A DNA stretch of 26,327 bases from SKLM01 sp964542755. GTDB taxonomy: Bacteria; Chloroflexota; Anaerolineae; B4-G1. The notes beneath the pieces are model-generated. The model was not told the origin of the DNA, ran no database searches, and saw only the letters and a program-made list of their open reading frames with translations. The stretch is from the NCBI GenBank assembly GCA_964542755.1, contig CAZIWL010000055.1:1-26327 (forward strand), given 5' to 3'. Position numbers and translations under genes: made by a program. Shown one piece after another: positions 14,669 to 22,964 of this stretch. Numbering within the stretch: the first letter of the stretch is position 1; each line of letters begins with the position of its first letter.

Positions 14669-15409
14669 CTATGCGGCCAACCAGGTTGCCACGGCGACGA
14701 TGACTGGCGCGATCACTATGGCGGGCAGCAGATTACCCGTGCGGATCTTCTTGATCTGCAGCATTCCCAGTCCCAGGGCTAGCATGAGCACGCCGCCGGT
14801 CGCTGTCATCTCAGCCACCATTGGATCTGTCAGGACTGCTTCGGCCCAGCCAGCGCCCAGTGTAAGTGTTCCTTGATACACCAGGACCGTGAGGGCCGAG
14901 AAGATCACACCAGGTCCCAGCGTGGAGGCAAACGCGAGGCTGGCGAACCCGTCCATCGTGGATTTCACCGCGAGGAGCGTGTAGTCCCCCGTGAGTCCAT
15001 CTTGAATGGAACCCATGATCGTCATCGGGCCTACACAGAAAACCAGGCTTGCCGTGAGGAAGGCGTAGCTGAACGTCGTCGCCCCGGATGGCGAACCGTC
15101 GGCGCGCGCTCTTCCCTCGGATGGGTTCCCAGCGCCCGTCTGTCGTTCCAGCCAGCGTCCAAGCTGGTCGATTGCGTTTTCGATGCGCAACAGCTCGCCA
15201 AGCAATCCTCCCAGGAGGAGGCTACCCAGCACGATGAGGATGTTCGCCGTTTCGAGTGAGAGCTGGAAGCCGATCACGATCGTCAGCAGCCCCAGGGCAT
15301 GCATGATCGTCTGGCGCATCCTCTCCGGCAGGCGGTTCCCGAGCACGGTGCCCAGGGTGCCCCCCAGCAAGACGGCCACGACGTTAATCACTGTGCCAGT
15401 AGCAACCAT
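14669..15409 (-). CDS. DUF554-family membrane protein (YdfK/YqgA-like)
   Basis: The 246-residue protein has about six to seven hydrophobic segments and the DUF554 hallmark N-terminus GTVINVVAVLLGGTLGTVLG. ILIVLGSLLLGGLLGELLRIE, a short cytoplasmic polar part (residues 78-110), FLTASLVFCVGPMTIMGSIQDGL and the C-terminal ALGLGMLQIKKIRTGNLLPA also match. The family is of unknown function and may be a transporter. AAAGGA six nt upstream supports the start. An unassigned open frame ends nine nt upstream (15419-15613), as if the two were translated together. Confidence 0.9.
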   Translation of the reverse strand: MVATGTVINVVAVLLGGTLGTVLGNRLPERMRQTIMHALGLLTIVIGFQLSLETANILIVLGSLLLGGLLGELLRIENAIDQLGRWLERQTGAGNPSEGRARADGSPSGATTFSYAFLTASLVFCVGPMTIMGSIQDGLTGDYTLLAVKSTMDGFASLAFASTLGPGVIFSALTVLVYQGTLTLGAGWAEAVLTDPMVAEMTATGGVLMLALGLGMLQIKKIRTGNLLPAIVIAPVIVAVATWLAA

Positions 15410-15418
15410 GCGATCCTT

Positions 15419-15613
15419 TCAGACTGATACCGCTCCGGGCTGCGGAGGTGTCATCTCTGCCAGGCACGGGGCGAAGGGTCGCTTCAGGTAGATCTTGGTG
15501 TCTCCTTGGCGCCCCGACCTAACCTGTGCGTGGAACCGCAGAAGCTTCCCTACTTCTTTGCTCTCCCAGACTTGGCCGAGGTCGGTTATCTGGTCCGGAC
15601 AGTCTGTAGGGAA
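15419..15613 (-). pseudogene. Start-less open frame, possible gene remnant upstream of DUF554
   Basis: A minus-strand frame of 64 codons runs from just after a TGA (plus 15614-15616) to a TGA at plus 15419-15421, which is nine nt before the DUF554 ATG. It reads ...DLGQVWESKEVGKLLRF and ...GDTKIYLKRPFAP. It has a plausible amino-acid mix and coupling geometry, but no ATG, GTG or TTG near its beginning. An ATG in another frame (plus 15618 region, MADSLQTV) could be joined by one frameshift. It may be a decayed gene, or chance. Not recognised. Confidence 0.3.
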
Positions 15614-15664
15614 TCAGCCATACGACTGAGGTACGTCCGAAACGGGAGCAATAGGTAGGGCTAA

Positions 15665-15677
15665 GATGATAATCATC
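15665..15677. promoter_or_regulatory. 13-bp dyad, candidate operator
   Basis: GATGAT-A-ATCATC is a perfect inverted repeat around one base. Its AT-rich core stands out from the GC-rich surroundings and resembles half of a Fur-type box (TGATAATCAT). No gene start is adjacent on either strand, so its role is unclear. Confidence 0.25.
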
Positions 15678-15825
15678 CAGAGAGCCAAGCGTCCAGGCAG
15701 TTGCCGCGCTCGCCCCGCATTCTTACCACAGGGCGGGTCAAGAAGGGGCTATGCAAAGGGGGACCGGCCTCATGACCAGCCGCGCCTCCCCTCTGCCGTC
15801 GATATTTCGTCACATACGGTTCCCC

Positions 15826-15864
15826 GTTGGCCCTGTCGCGAGGGCACCTCGCGACAGGGCCAAC
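15826..15864 (-). terminator. 18-bp perfect hairpin at the end of the hydrogenase cluster
   Basis: Plus 15826-15843 and 15847-15864 are exact reverse complements separated by three bases (GCA), giving an 18-bp stem with a triloop. It starts 30 nt after the polyferredoxin stop. No U-tract follows in the minus-strand RNA (GGGGAACC), so it could be a non-canonical terminator or a 3'-end stabiliser of the long operon transcript. Confidence 0.6.
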
Positions 15865-15894
15865 CTGCCTGGGTCTCCGCCCACCGCCGCAGGA

Positions 15895-16875
15895 CTAAGC
15901 CTCTTCCTCTAGGTCGAGGAATGCCCTGGCGCCTGCCAGAGCTTTCAGGAGGTCGCGCCGCCTCAGCGCCCGCTTCCTGTCGATCTCCAGCATACCCGCC
16001 GTATCGTCAGCCATCTTGGTCAGCGCCTCGATCCACGCAGCGCTCTGGACCGGCTGGTGGCGGACGCGCCACCGCTCAACCCAGATCGGCAACTCATCGC
16101 GGTTGACGATCCGCTGGTGTGCCACTGTCTTGGTGACGCCGTGAGACTCAACCGTTACCATCTCTTCTTCGTACGCCGGCTGAATTGGGCAGACTTGCAT
16201 ACAGGCGCCGCACTTGATGCAGTAGTAGTCGGCCAGGGCCAGATCACCGCTCTCCTCGTCAATGGTCAGCGCCCGCGTTGGACAGATGTCTGCACATGCA
16301 AGGCAGCCCTCAACGCATCGATCCCGGTGCAGTTCGACTCGACCCTGCCAGGGCTGTGTGACCTGGAACGCGCCGTCGCTGGCGACCTCGCACTGACGGC
16401 AGCGGATGCAGTGCTCGTCATCGACGACCATTGTCTCTTTCTCTTCATCGAAGCTGATCACGTGGGTGGGGCAGTTGTCGATGACGAAATCCTTCCTGGT
16501 CCAATCAAACCGATCCTTGCGGAACGTCGTCGACTGGATCAACTCTGGGAAGGCGTCGTGCACCAAGACCGGATTCTCACGCTCGCCGTTGATGGTGAGG
16601 GTGATAGCGTTCTTCGGACATATAACCTCGCACATGCCGCAGAGCACGCACGCCTCTTCGTCGATATCCACAGCTGGCTTCTGCGCCAGCCGACCGTTCT
16701 CGATCTGCCCGGGTACGTGCTCCACGGCGTCCTTGGGGCAGACCAGAGGTCCCAGCTCGCAACCCACGCAGCGCTCCAGGTCCCATTCCATATGATACTG
16801 GCGCGTGACCATACCACGTGTGAGCGTGATCGCGCGCTGGCTGGTCTGTTTTTTCGTGCTTCCTCGTCTAGCCAT
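15895..16875 (-). CDS. Polyferredoxin linked to the [NiFe] hydrogenase
   Basis: The 326-residue soluble protein has several ferredoxin motifs. Residues 36-46 (CVGCELGPLVC) lack the third cysteine. Residues 76-86 (CVLCGMCEVIC) are complete. C135 stands alone in a CPTHVI context. CIRCRQC (156-162) lacks its own fourth Cys but could use C135. Two complete motifs, at 187-198 (CVEGCLACADIC) and 219-229 (CIKCGACMQVC), follow. It should carry about four or five [4Fe-4S] clusters and shuttle electrons for the hydrogenase, like MvhB. The C-terminal 80 residues are helical without cysteines. The ATG at 16875, with GGAGAGGG upstream, is eight nt after mvhA; the longer frame from 16986 would overlap mvhA. 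Confidence 0.88.
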   Translation of the reverse strand: MARRGSTKKQTSQRAITLTRGMVTRQYHMEWDLERCVGCELGPLVCPKDAVEHVPGQIENGRLAQKPAVDIDEEACVLCGMCEVICPKNAITLTINGERENPVLVHDAFPELIQSTTFRKDRFDWTRKDFVIDNCPTHVISFDEEKETMVVDDEHCIRCRQCEVASDGAFQVTQPWQGRVELHRDRCVEGCLACADICPTRALTIDEESGDLALADYYCIKCGACMQVCPIQPAYEEEMVTVESHGVTKTVAHQRIVNRDELPIWVERWRVRHQPVQSAAWIEALTKMADDTAGMLEIDRKRALRRRDLLKALAGARAFLDLEEEA

Positions 16876-16883
16876 ACCCTCTC

Positions 16884-18350
16884 CTAGTCCCGACGGATCT
16901 CCTGTACCAATTCTCGTTCTTCGTTGTAGAGCCGCACAATCATCGGCATCTGACCGGGCAAAGTATGGGTTGCACAGCCGAGACACGGATCGTATGCCCG
17001 AAAAGCCATCTCAATCTTGTTCAGCATACCATCGTCGACAGGCTGTCCGGCACGCACTAGATCCTGCGCCGCCTTCTTGATCGACATGCTGATAGCGGCG
17101 TAGTTGTTGGTGGTGCCGACGATCAGATTGACTCGCTCGAGCAGGCCGTTCTCGTCTGTGACATAATGATGGGTCAGGGTGCCCCTCGGAGCCTCGACGA
17201 TGCCCACACCCTCGCTGGGCGTTTCGGTCGGGAGGGTCCGAATTTCCTTGCTGGTGATCTCTGGATCTTCGGCTAGCTGGAGCGTTCGCTCGGCGGCGTA
17301 CAGCAGCTCAATCAGCCGTGCCCAGTGAGTTGCCAGCGTCGCATGCACCGGCTTTCCGCCCAGTGTATCGAAAAAGCGCTCGTACTCAGCTTGTGCTTTG
17401 GGCGTCGCCATGCCGTCCGCCGCGTTGAGTCGGCTCAACGGCGTGGCCCGATAGACGCCGCTCTCGGGACCGTCGACGAACCCCTTCCAGCCCACCTGCT
17501 TCAAATAGGGGAACTTCAGATACGTCCAGGGCTCGACGTGCTCCGCCACCACGTCCAGGTAGTTGTCCGCGCTGTACTTGAGGAGCTCCTCACCATCCGG
17601 GCCGACCACGCGCACCTGGCCGTCGTAGAAGTTGACCCGGTTCTTCTCGTCTACCAGACCCATGTAGTAGGTCTCGTGGGCAAATGCGTCGTTCAAGATC
17701 ATGTCCACGTAGGCCTGGTTCTGGAGCACCACGTCATCGAACAATTGGAGCGAGAACTGGGCCGTCTCAATGGAGCGCTCGGAGATTTCGACGATGCGCT
17801 TCCGTTCATCCTCGGTGATCGGCTTGCTCATTCCCCCCGGGATGCAGCTGGCCGAATGGATGTAGCGGCCGGCCACGATGCTTGCGATCTCGTGATTCTC
17901 CTGGAGCAGCTGCACGACACGGGCCCCGACATCTTGGCCCACTTTCTGCACCAGACCCAACAGGTTGCGCTGGGCCTTCGGCGCATCGGGACCGACGACG
18001 AAGTCGGGTGCCGCCAGTGCGTAGAAGTGAGTGGCATGATCGGCAACGAAGAACGACGCGTACAACAACTCGCGCAGCTTCTTGGCTGCCGGCGGTGGGT
18101 CGACGCCGTACACCGCGTCGCCCGCCTTGGCGGCGCAGACGTGGTGTGCCAACGGGCATACACCGCAGATACGCTGCGTGATGCGCGGCATCTCCTCTAC
18201 AGGCCGGCCCTCGCAGAACTTCTCGAACCCGCGCAGCTCCGGGACCACCAGGTAGGCGTTAGCCAGCTCTCCATCGTCGTTGAGGAAGAGATCGATCCGG
18301 CCGTGGCCTTCAAGGCGCGTAATTGGGTCTATGCTAATCTTCTGGCTCAT
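16884..18350 (-). CDS. mvhA: F420-non-reducing-type [NiFe] hydrogenase large subunit
   Basis: The 488-residue subunit has the N-terminal IDPITRLEGHGRID, the L1 motif RICGVC (C62, C65) and the C-terminal L2 motif DPCLGCATH (C456, C459), the four Ni-Fe ligands. A 26-residue tail after H462 should be removed by a maturation endopeptidase. Sequence style and neighbours place it in group 3c (Mvh/Vhu), the cytoplasmic hydrogenases that feed HdrA. It oxidises or makes H2. Its start overlaps the mvhG stop by four nt. No maturation genes (hyp, hycI) lie in the window. Confidence 0.95.
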   Translation of the reverse strand: MSQKISIDPITRLEGHGRIDLFLNDDGELANAYLVVPELRGFEKFCEGRPVEEMPRITQRICGVCPLAHHVCAAKAGDAVYGVDPPPAAKKLRELLYASFFVADHATHFYALAAPDFVVGPDAPKAQRNLLGLVQKVGQDVGARVVQLLQENHEIASIVAGRYIHSASCIPGGMSKPITEDERKRIVEISERSIETAQFSLQLFDDVVLQNQAYVDMILNDAFAHETYYMGLVDEKNRVNFYDGQVRVVGPDGEELLKYSADNYLDVVAEHVEPWTYLKFPYLKQVGWKGFVDGPESGVYRATPLSRLNAADGMATPKAQAEYERFFDTLGGKPVHATLATHWARLIELLYAAERTLQLAEDPEITSKEIRTLPTETPSEGVGIVEAPRGTLTHHYVTDENGLLERVNLIVGTTNNYAAISMSIKKAAQDLVRAGQPVDDGMLNKIEMAFRAYDPCLGCATHTLPGQMPMIVRLYNEERELVQEIRRD

Positions 18351-19345
18351 ACTTTGCCCTCTTCTTCAGAGTTGTTCCCGTACTTCAACGCGCTCAGGAG
18401 AGAGTTGGCGAGTCCAAACCGGTAGCTGAGCCCGGCTGGATCGACAACTGTATCCATGATATCGGCCACGGCTTCTGGCTCCTCGGTGTCGATCAGCGCG
18501 CCAATCGCGCTGAGCAACTTCGCACCTTGATCGACGACCCCCTCCGGGGCACCGTAGCAGCCACGGCAGGGCATATTGCCGCTGATACAAGGCAATCCGC
18601 ATCCCGCTCGAGTGACCGGTCCGCAGCAGATGACACCCTGGGCCAGGAAACAAACATCGGGATCGAGCTCGACTTCGTGTGGCCGCTTCCATTCCTTCAC
18701 GCGGAATCCGCCCTCGCCCTTCTCCCGAGGACAGACGTCGCAGTTTGTCTTGGCATCGGCACCGATAGTAGCCCGCCGCTCCGGCAGCCCCCCATTCAGA
18801 ATCGTCTGGAAGACGTTCCACACCTGATCAGCTACCGGCGGACAGCCGGGCATGAAGTAGTCAACGTCCACCGTCTGATCTAGCGTCTGGACTTGGTCGT
18901 AGAACGTGGGTATTTCGATCGTGCCCTCTGGCATCTCGACCGATGGGGCGGGGCGGGTCCCTCGCGAGTCGTCCACCGATGGGGCGGTATCGAAGACTCG
19001 CTCCAGGATCGATTCAGCATCGTAGAAGTTTGCCAGGCCCGGGATCCCTCCCGTGTGGGAGCATGACCCGAAGGAGACCAGGACCTTAGACTTCTGCCGC
19101 ATCAGCCGGGCGATGTGCTCGTTCTCACTAGAGCGAATCGCCCCGTTGAAGAAGCAGACGTCGATTTCGCCGTCCTCCAGCGCCTCTACGTCGCTGTACT
19201 TGAAGTCCATCAGACAGGGCCAGAAGACGATGTCGACCTTCTCTCCCGTGGCTATGAGCTGCATCCCCAACTCGGTGATCGTGATCTCGCACCCGCCGCA
19301 GCTGGCCGCCCAGTAAAATGCGAGTTTGGGCTTTGCTCCCGCCAT
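18347..19345 (-). CDS. mvhG: F420-non-reducing-type [NiFe] hydrogenase small subunit
   Basis: The 332-residue subunit begins KLAFYWAASCGGCEITITEL, with the proximal-cluster C16-x2-C19. It contains GSCSHTGGIPG, MPGCPP and a Cys-rich C-terminal half (CDVCPRE, CFLAQGVICCGP, GCGLPCISGNMPCRGCYG), for three iron-sulfur clusters. There is no Tat signal, so it is cytoplasmic as in group 3c. It passes electrons from MvhA to MvhD. It overlaps mvhA by four nt and the preceding gene by one nt, showing tight coupling. Confidence 0.94.
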   Translation of the reverse strand: MAGAKPKLAFYWAASCGGCEITITELGMQLIATGEKVDIVFWPCLMDFKYSDVEALEDGEIDVCFFNGAIRSSENEHIARLMRQKSKVLVSFGSCSHTGGIPGLANFYDAESILERVFDTAPSVDDSRGTRPAPSVEMPEGTIEIPTFYDQVQTLDQTVDVDYFMPGCPPVADQVWNVFQTILNGGLPERRATIGADAKTNCDVCPREKGEGGFRVKEWKRPHEVELDPDVCFLAQGVICCGPVTRAGCGLPCISGNMPCRGCYGAPEGVVDQGAKLLSAIGALIDTEEPEAVADIMDTVVDPAGLSYRFGLANSLLSALKYGNNSEEEGKV

Positions 19346-20304
19346 TACTCTGCCTCCTTCCAGGCTACCAGATGCTCCATCATACCGTCTATCTCGCTGC
19401 GGACGCGGCCGCGTTCCTGTGTGCCGATCTGCACGAAACGCACCCGGCCGTCACCCATGTTCATCTGCTCCAATGCCCGGTTCAACAGCCCGATCTTGCA
19501 GCTGCTGACCACTGTGCCGCGTTGGTAGTGGCACTCACCCGGCGCGCAGCCACAGACCAACACGCCGTCGATGCCTGAACCCAGCGCCAGGAGCGCCATC
19601 TCCGGGTCGATGCGTCCGGTGCATGGAATGTGCACCACCTGCACGTTTTCGGGATAGCTCTCAAGAAGCGCCACGTCTGCATCCGCCCGAAGGCACCAGT
19701 CACATACGAACGTAACCATGCGTGGTGTACCGTTTTGTCTGGGGAAGTCCAGTTGTTCTCGGATCTCCTTGTTCGCCACCCCGGGACGCGCGATCGCACC
19801 CATTGGACAGGCCCCTACGCAGATGCCGCAACCCATACAAGCGTTCGCATCCACCTCCGAGAGACGATCCATCACGCCGTCGATTTCTTTCTCCACCAGG
19901 TGGGGCGCTTCGTACGGACAGGACATCACGCAGATGCCGCAGCCGGAGCACAGCGATTCGTCCACTGAGACGGTCTCCAGCGGTGATTCGTAGCCGGCCT
20001 CGACAGCCAGCTGTTTGACCGCGCCGATGACGCCCGATATGTGGATTTCCTGTGGGCAGGCCGGATAGCATAGGTCGCAGGCGGAGCAAAGCCACGTGGT
20101 TGGGCTCTCGAATGCCTCCTCGCGCATGTCCATCATCACCATGCGCAGCAGCCGGCGTGGGTTGTACTCCGGCTCCACCTTCTGTTGAATCATGCACTTG
20201 CTGACGCACGTCCCGCACGAGTAGCACATCTCAAGATGTTCGCCACCGGGGATAGCACGGACCTGATCAGCGAAGGATTGAGTTTGAGAACTGTGATCTG
20301 CCAT
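19345..20304 (-). CDS. HdrC - ferredoxin - MvhD fusion protein
   Basis: The 319-residue protein has three parts. Residues 1-110 are HdrC-like, with CYSCGTCVSKC (27-37) and CSACDLCYPAC (73-83) cluster motifs. Residues 112-170 form a two-cluster ferredoxin (CSGCGICVMSC at 119-129; CMGCGICVGAC at 156-166). Residues 195-319 are an MvhD (FlpD) domain with CDWC (201-204), C228, CGCAPGEC (251-258) and C269. MvhD normally holds a [2Fe-2S] cluster and links MvhG to HdrA; HdrC normally passes electrons from HdrA to HdrB. The fusion puts both functions in one chain, although HdrB itself is missing. The gene lies between hdrA (67-nt gap) and mvhG (one-nt overlap). Confidence 0.9.
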   Translation of the reverse strand: MADHSSQTQSFADQVRAIPGGEHLEMCYSCGTCVSKCMIQQKVEPEYNPRRLLRMVMMDMREEAFESPTTWLCSACDLCYPACPQEIHISGVIGAVKQLAVEAGYESPLETVSVDESLCSGCGICVMSCPYEAPHLVEKEIDGVMDRLSEVDANACMGCGICVGACPMGAIARPGVANKEIREQLDFPRQNGTPRMVTFVCDWCLRADADVALLESYPENVQVVHIPCTGRIDPEMALLALGSGIDGVLVCGCAPGECHYQRGTVVSSCKIGLLNRALEQMNMGDGRVRFVQIGTQERGRVRSEIDGMMEHLVAWKEAE

Positions 20305-20371
20305 TAAGCATTCTCCTACCGTCGTCTGTTACGAAAGAGAGGATCGTCAACTCGTTATGGTCTCTGTGATC

Positions 20372-22885
20372 CTATACCGCTTGTGGCTCTCTTGCCCTAT
20401 ATGCCTCCGCGATCTTGTCTGCGAAGTCGGACGCCTCTTCGATCTGCGGCACCTGGCGCATGCGTCGAGCTCTCTTCGCCATATCCGACCGCATGGTCTC
20501 GATCTCCTCCAATAGTTCTTCTTTGGGCAGGGAATCCAGCACCTCTTGCATCTCGTTGATCACCCGGGCGTACTTCTCGCCCTCGGCGGCGCTGATCCAC
20601 TCCACCCGGAACCGGCCAGGCGTCATGCCCATCCTTTCGAATCGTTTCAACAGACGCTCTGCTCGATGCGCGCCCACGCGCTGGCCTGTGATATAGTGAC
20701 AGTCCTGCGGATGACAGCCAGAGAAGAGAACCGCTCCCGCTCCGAGGCGGAAAGCCTCGTAGATGAAGTCCGCATCCAACCGCGCGGAGCACATCACCCG
20801 CAGGCCGCGCTCATTGGACGAGTATTCGAAGTGACTGACCCCTGCTAGGTCTGCACCCCCGTAGGAGCACCAGTGGCAGCGGAAGGCCAGAATCTTCTCC
20901 TCTGGCTTGTCGGCCAGCAAGGTCTGTATCTGCGCCAGAATCTGAGCATCGGTGAAGTGCAGCTGGGTCATCGCGTTGTGGGGGCACTCTGCCACGCACC
21001 CGCCGCAGCCGTGACACTTGGCGGTGACGATGTTGGGTGCCTTTCCCTCTTCGTACTCAATCGCGCCGTAAGGGCACGCCTCCGCACACAGGCCGCACTT
21101 TTTCCCCTTGGCACTGATGCAGCGGTCCTCCCACACGGCTGCGATCACGGGCTCAATCTCCCACTCGTCGGCGTGGACCACCCGTCCCGCTCGTGAGGCT
21201 GCGCCTGATCCCTGGGCCACGCTGGAGGGGATGTCCTTCGGCCCCTGACACGCGCCGGCCAGGAACACACCGTCTGTCGGGGTGTCGAGCGGCCGCAGCT
21301 TCGGGTGATACTCCATGAACCACCCTCCCGGGCTTTGAGCGATGTTCAGGACCGAGCTGATCGAGTCGACGTCAGATTGAGGTACGGCGGCCTGGTTCAG
21401 CATCACCATGTCGTATTCACGTTCGGTGACCCGGCCCAAGTCTCGATCCTCCGACTGCACAAACAAGTTGCCGGTATCCGGGTCCTCGGTGATCAGTCCT
21501 GGGCGCCCCTGGATGAAGCGGATGCCCATCTCTCTCGCGCGGTTGTAGAACTCCTCGTATCCTTTGGACGGTGTGCGGATATCCATGTAGTAGATACTGA
21601 GGTCGATGTCGGGATAGGCCTGCTTGAGCAGAACGGCATTCTTGATTGCATACATGCAGCAGAAGTTGGAGCACGACGGGTTGAAGCGTTTGTCGCGCGA
21701 ACCAACGCAGTTGATGATGGCTAGACGCTCGGGAATCTCCCCGTCGCTCGGGCGGATCAACTTTCCGGCCGTCGGGCCGGCGGAGTTGTTGAGTCTCTCC
21801 ATCTCGATGGCCGTGATCACGTTGGGGAAACGACCATAGCCGTACTCCGACATCGCCGTAGGATCGAAGTGGTCGAATCCCGTGGCCACTACGATCGACC
21901 CCACGTCCTCCCAGACGAACTTATCCTCCATGCCGAAGTCGATGGCGTCCAGTTCGCCGCAGGCCTCAACGCACTTGTAGCATTCGATACATGAGTCCAT
22001 ATCGACGTTGTACACCAGAGGCACCGACTGGCTCATAGGGACATCGATCGCCCTCCGGGGGGCCAAGCTCAGTTCGAAGTAGTTGGGCACCTCAATGGGG
22101 CACACTTCTGCACATTCGCCGCAGCCGTTGCAGCGATCCTCGTAGACGTACCGCGACTTCTCGCGCAGCTGGACCTTGAAATTGCCGACGAATCCTTCGA
22201 CTCGCTCCACTTCCGTGAACGTTCTTACATCAACCTTCGGGTGACGCGACGCGTCAACCATCTTTGGGGCGAGTATTCATATGCTACAGTCCATCGTGGG
22301 GAAGGTCTTGTTCAACTGCGCCATGACCCCTCCGATGGTAGGTTCTTTCTCGACGAGAATCGTCTCGATGCCCTGGTCGGCCATGTCCAGAGCTGCGCTG
22401 ATGCCTGCCACGCCGCCTCCAATGACCATAGCGCGCTTGGTGACCGGCACCTTGATCATGTCCAGCGGCGTCAAGAATTGAGCCTTTGCCACCGCTGCCG
22501 CCGTCAGGCTCTTCGCCTTCTCCAAAGCTCCCTTCTCGTCGTGGCCATGGGCCCACGTACACTGCTCGCGGATATTGGCCATCTCCATCAAGAATGGGTT
22601 CAGCCCTGCCTCGGCGACTACCGCGCGGAAGGTCGGCTCGTGCATTCGAACAGAGCAAGCCGACACCACGACCCGGTTCAGATTGTACTTCTCGATGTCC
22701 TCTCTGATGAGACTCTGACCGCTGTCCGCACAGGCATACGAGGTGTCGACCGCCCGGACCACGCCGGGGAGTGTCGCCGCGTATTCCACCACATCCTTCG
22801 GGTCGATGACCCCGGCTATGTTGCTGCCGCAGTGGCACACGTACACGCCAGTGCGCACGTCCTCGTTTCCGTTATCTCCTGCCAT
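20372..22885 (-). CDS. hdrA: Selenocysteine-containing HdrA with C-terminal MvhD domain
   Basis: Read as one gene with an in-frame UGA at plus 22277-22279 (residue 203), this gives 837 residues. Parts are an N-terminal domain (1-140), a flavin fold with GGGVAG (156-161) and FPTMDCSI-U-ILAPKMVD, where relatives have Cys at U. Ferredoxin motifs lie at C252/255/258/262 and C299/302/305/309, with a cluster site C393/C405/C409/C410. C-terminal clusters are at C589/597/600/604 and C624/627/630/634. An MvhD-like domain (about 664-790, FRCHWCSYGGADLAG) ends it. HdrA is the FAD subunit that bifurcates electrons. Without recoding the gene would appear as two frames (22277-22885 and 20372-22261). CAGGAGGATAG precedes the ATG. 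Sec is inferred from frame, position and the SECIS-like hairpin. Confidence 0.9.
22240..22259 (-). promoter_or_regulatory. SECIS-like stem-loop for Sec insertion in hdrA
   Basis: The mRNA reads GGUUGACGCGUCGCGUCACC, starting 17 nt after the UGA. GGU pairs with ACC, one U is bulged, and GACGC pairs with GCGUC around a GUC loop. The E. coli fdhF SECIS core (GGUUGCAGGUCUGCACC) has the same GGU/ACC base, the same bulged U and a G-U in the loop, the features SelB recognises. The distance from UGA to the loop (26 nt) is in the range known for bacterial SECIS elements. Confidence 0.85.
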
Positions 22886-22909
22886 ACTATCCTCCTGAAA
22901 AGAACGTAT

Positions 22910-22939
22910 CGGGTCTGACCGAGTCAGCGCTCAGACCCG
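22910..22939 (-). promoter_or_regulatory. 9-bp hairpin in the hdrA leader
   Basis: CGGGTCTGA (22910-22918) pairs perfectly with TCAGACCCG (22931-22939) around a 12-nt loop. In the minus-strand RNA it ends about 25 nt before the hdrA ATG and is followed by ATACGTTCTTTT, a diluted U-tract, just ahead of the ribosome site. It may be an attenuator or a terminator for the upstream ferredoxin gene. Confidence 0.5.
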
Positions 22940-22964
22940 CTTTCTGCGCCTTGAAACCTGCACC

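Larger units (their letters stand above)
15410..15894. other. Intergenic region between the DUF554 and polyferredoxin genes
   Basis: It holds a start-less open frame of 64 codons on the minus strand (15419-15613), a 13-bp dyad (15665-15677) and a very strong 18-bp hairpin (15826-15864). No tRNA or other RNA gene was recognised. Confidence 0.6.

Noticed and set aside
16876..16986. Longer polyferredoxin start at 16986
   Set aside because: It would overlap the conserved C-terminus of mvhA, and the added residues are a shadow of it; the ATG at 16875 has a good ribosome site.
20372..22261. hdrA as two separate genes or a pseudogene
   Set aside because: The frames are continuous, the missing stretch encodes the conserved ILAPK, the UGA sits at a known Cys/Sec position, and a SECIS-like hairpin follows. 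The second frame also has no ribosome site of its own before its ATG at 22261.
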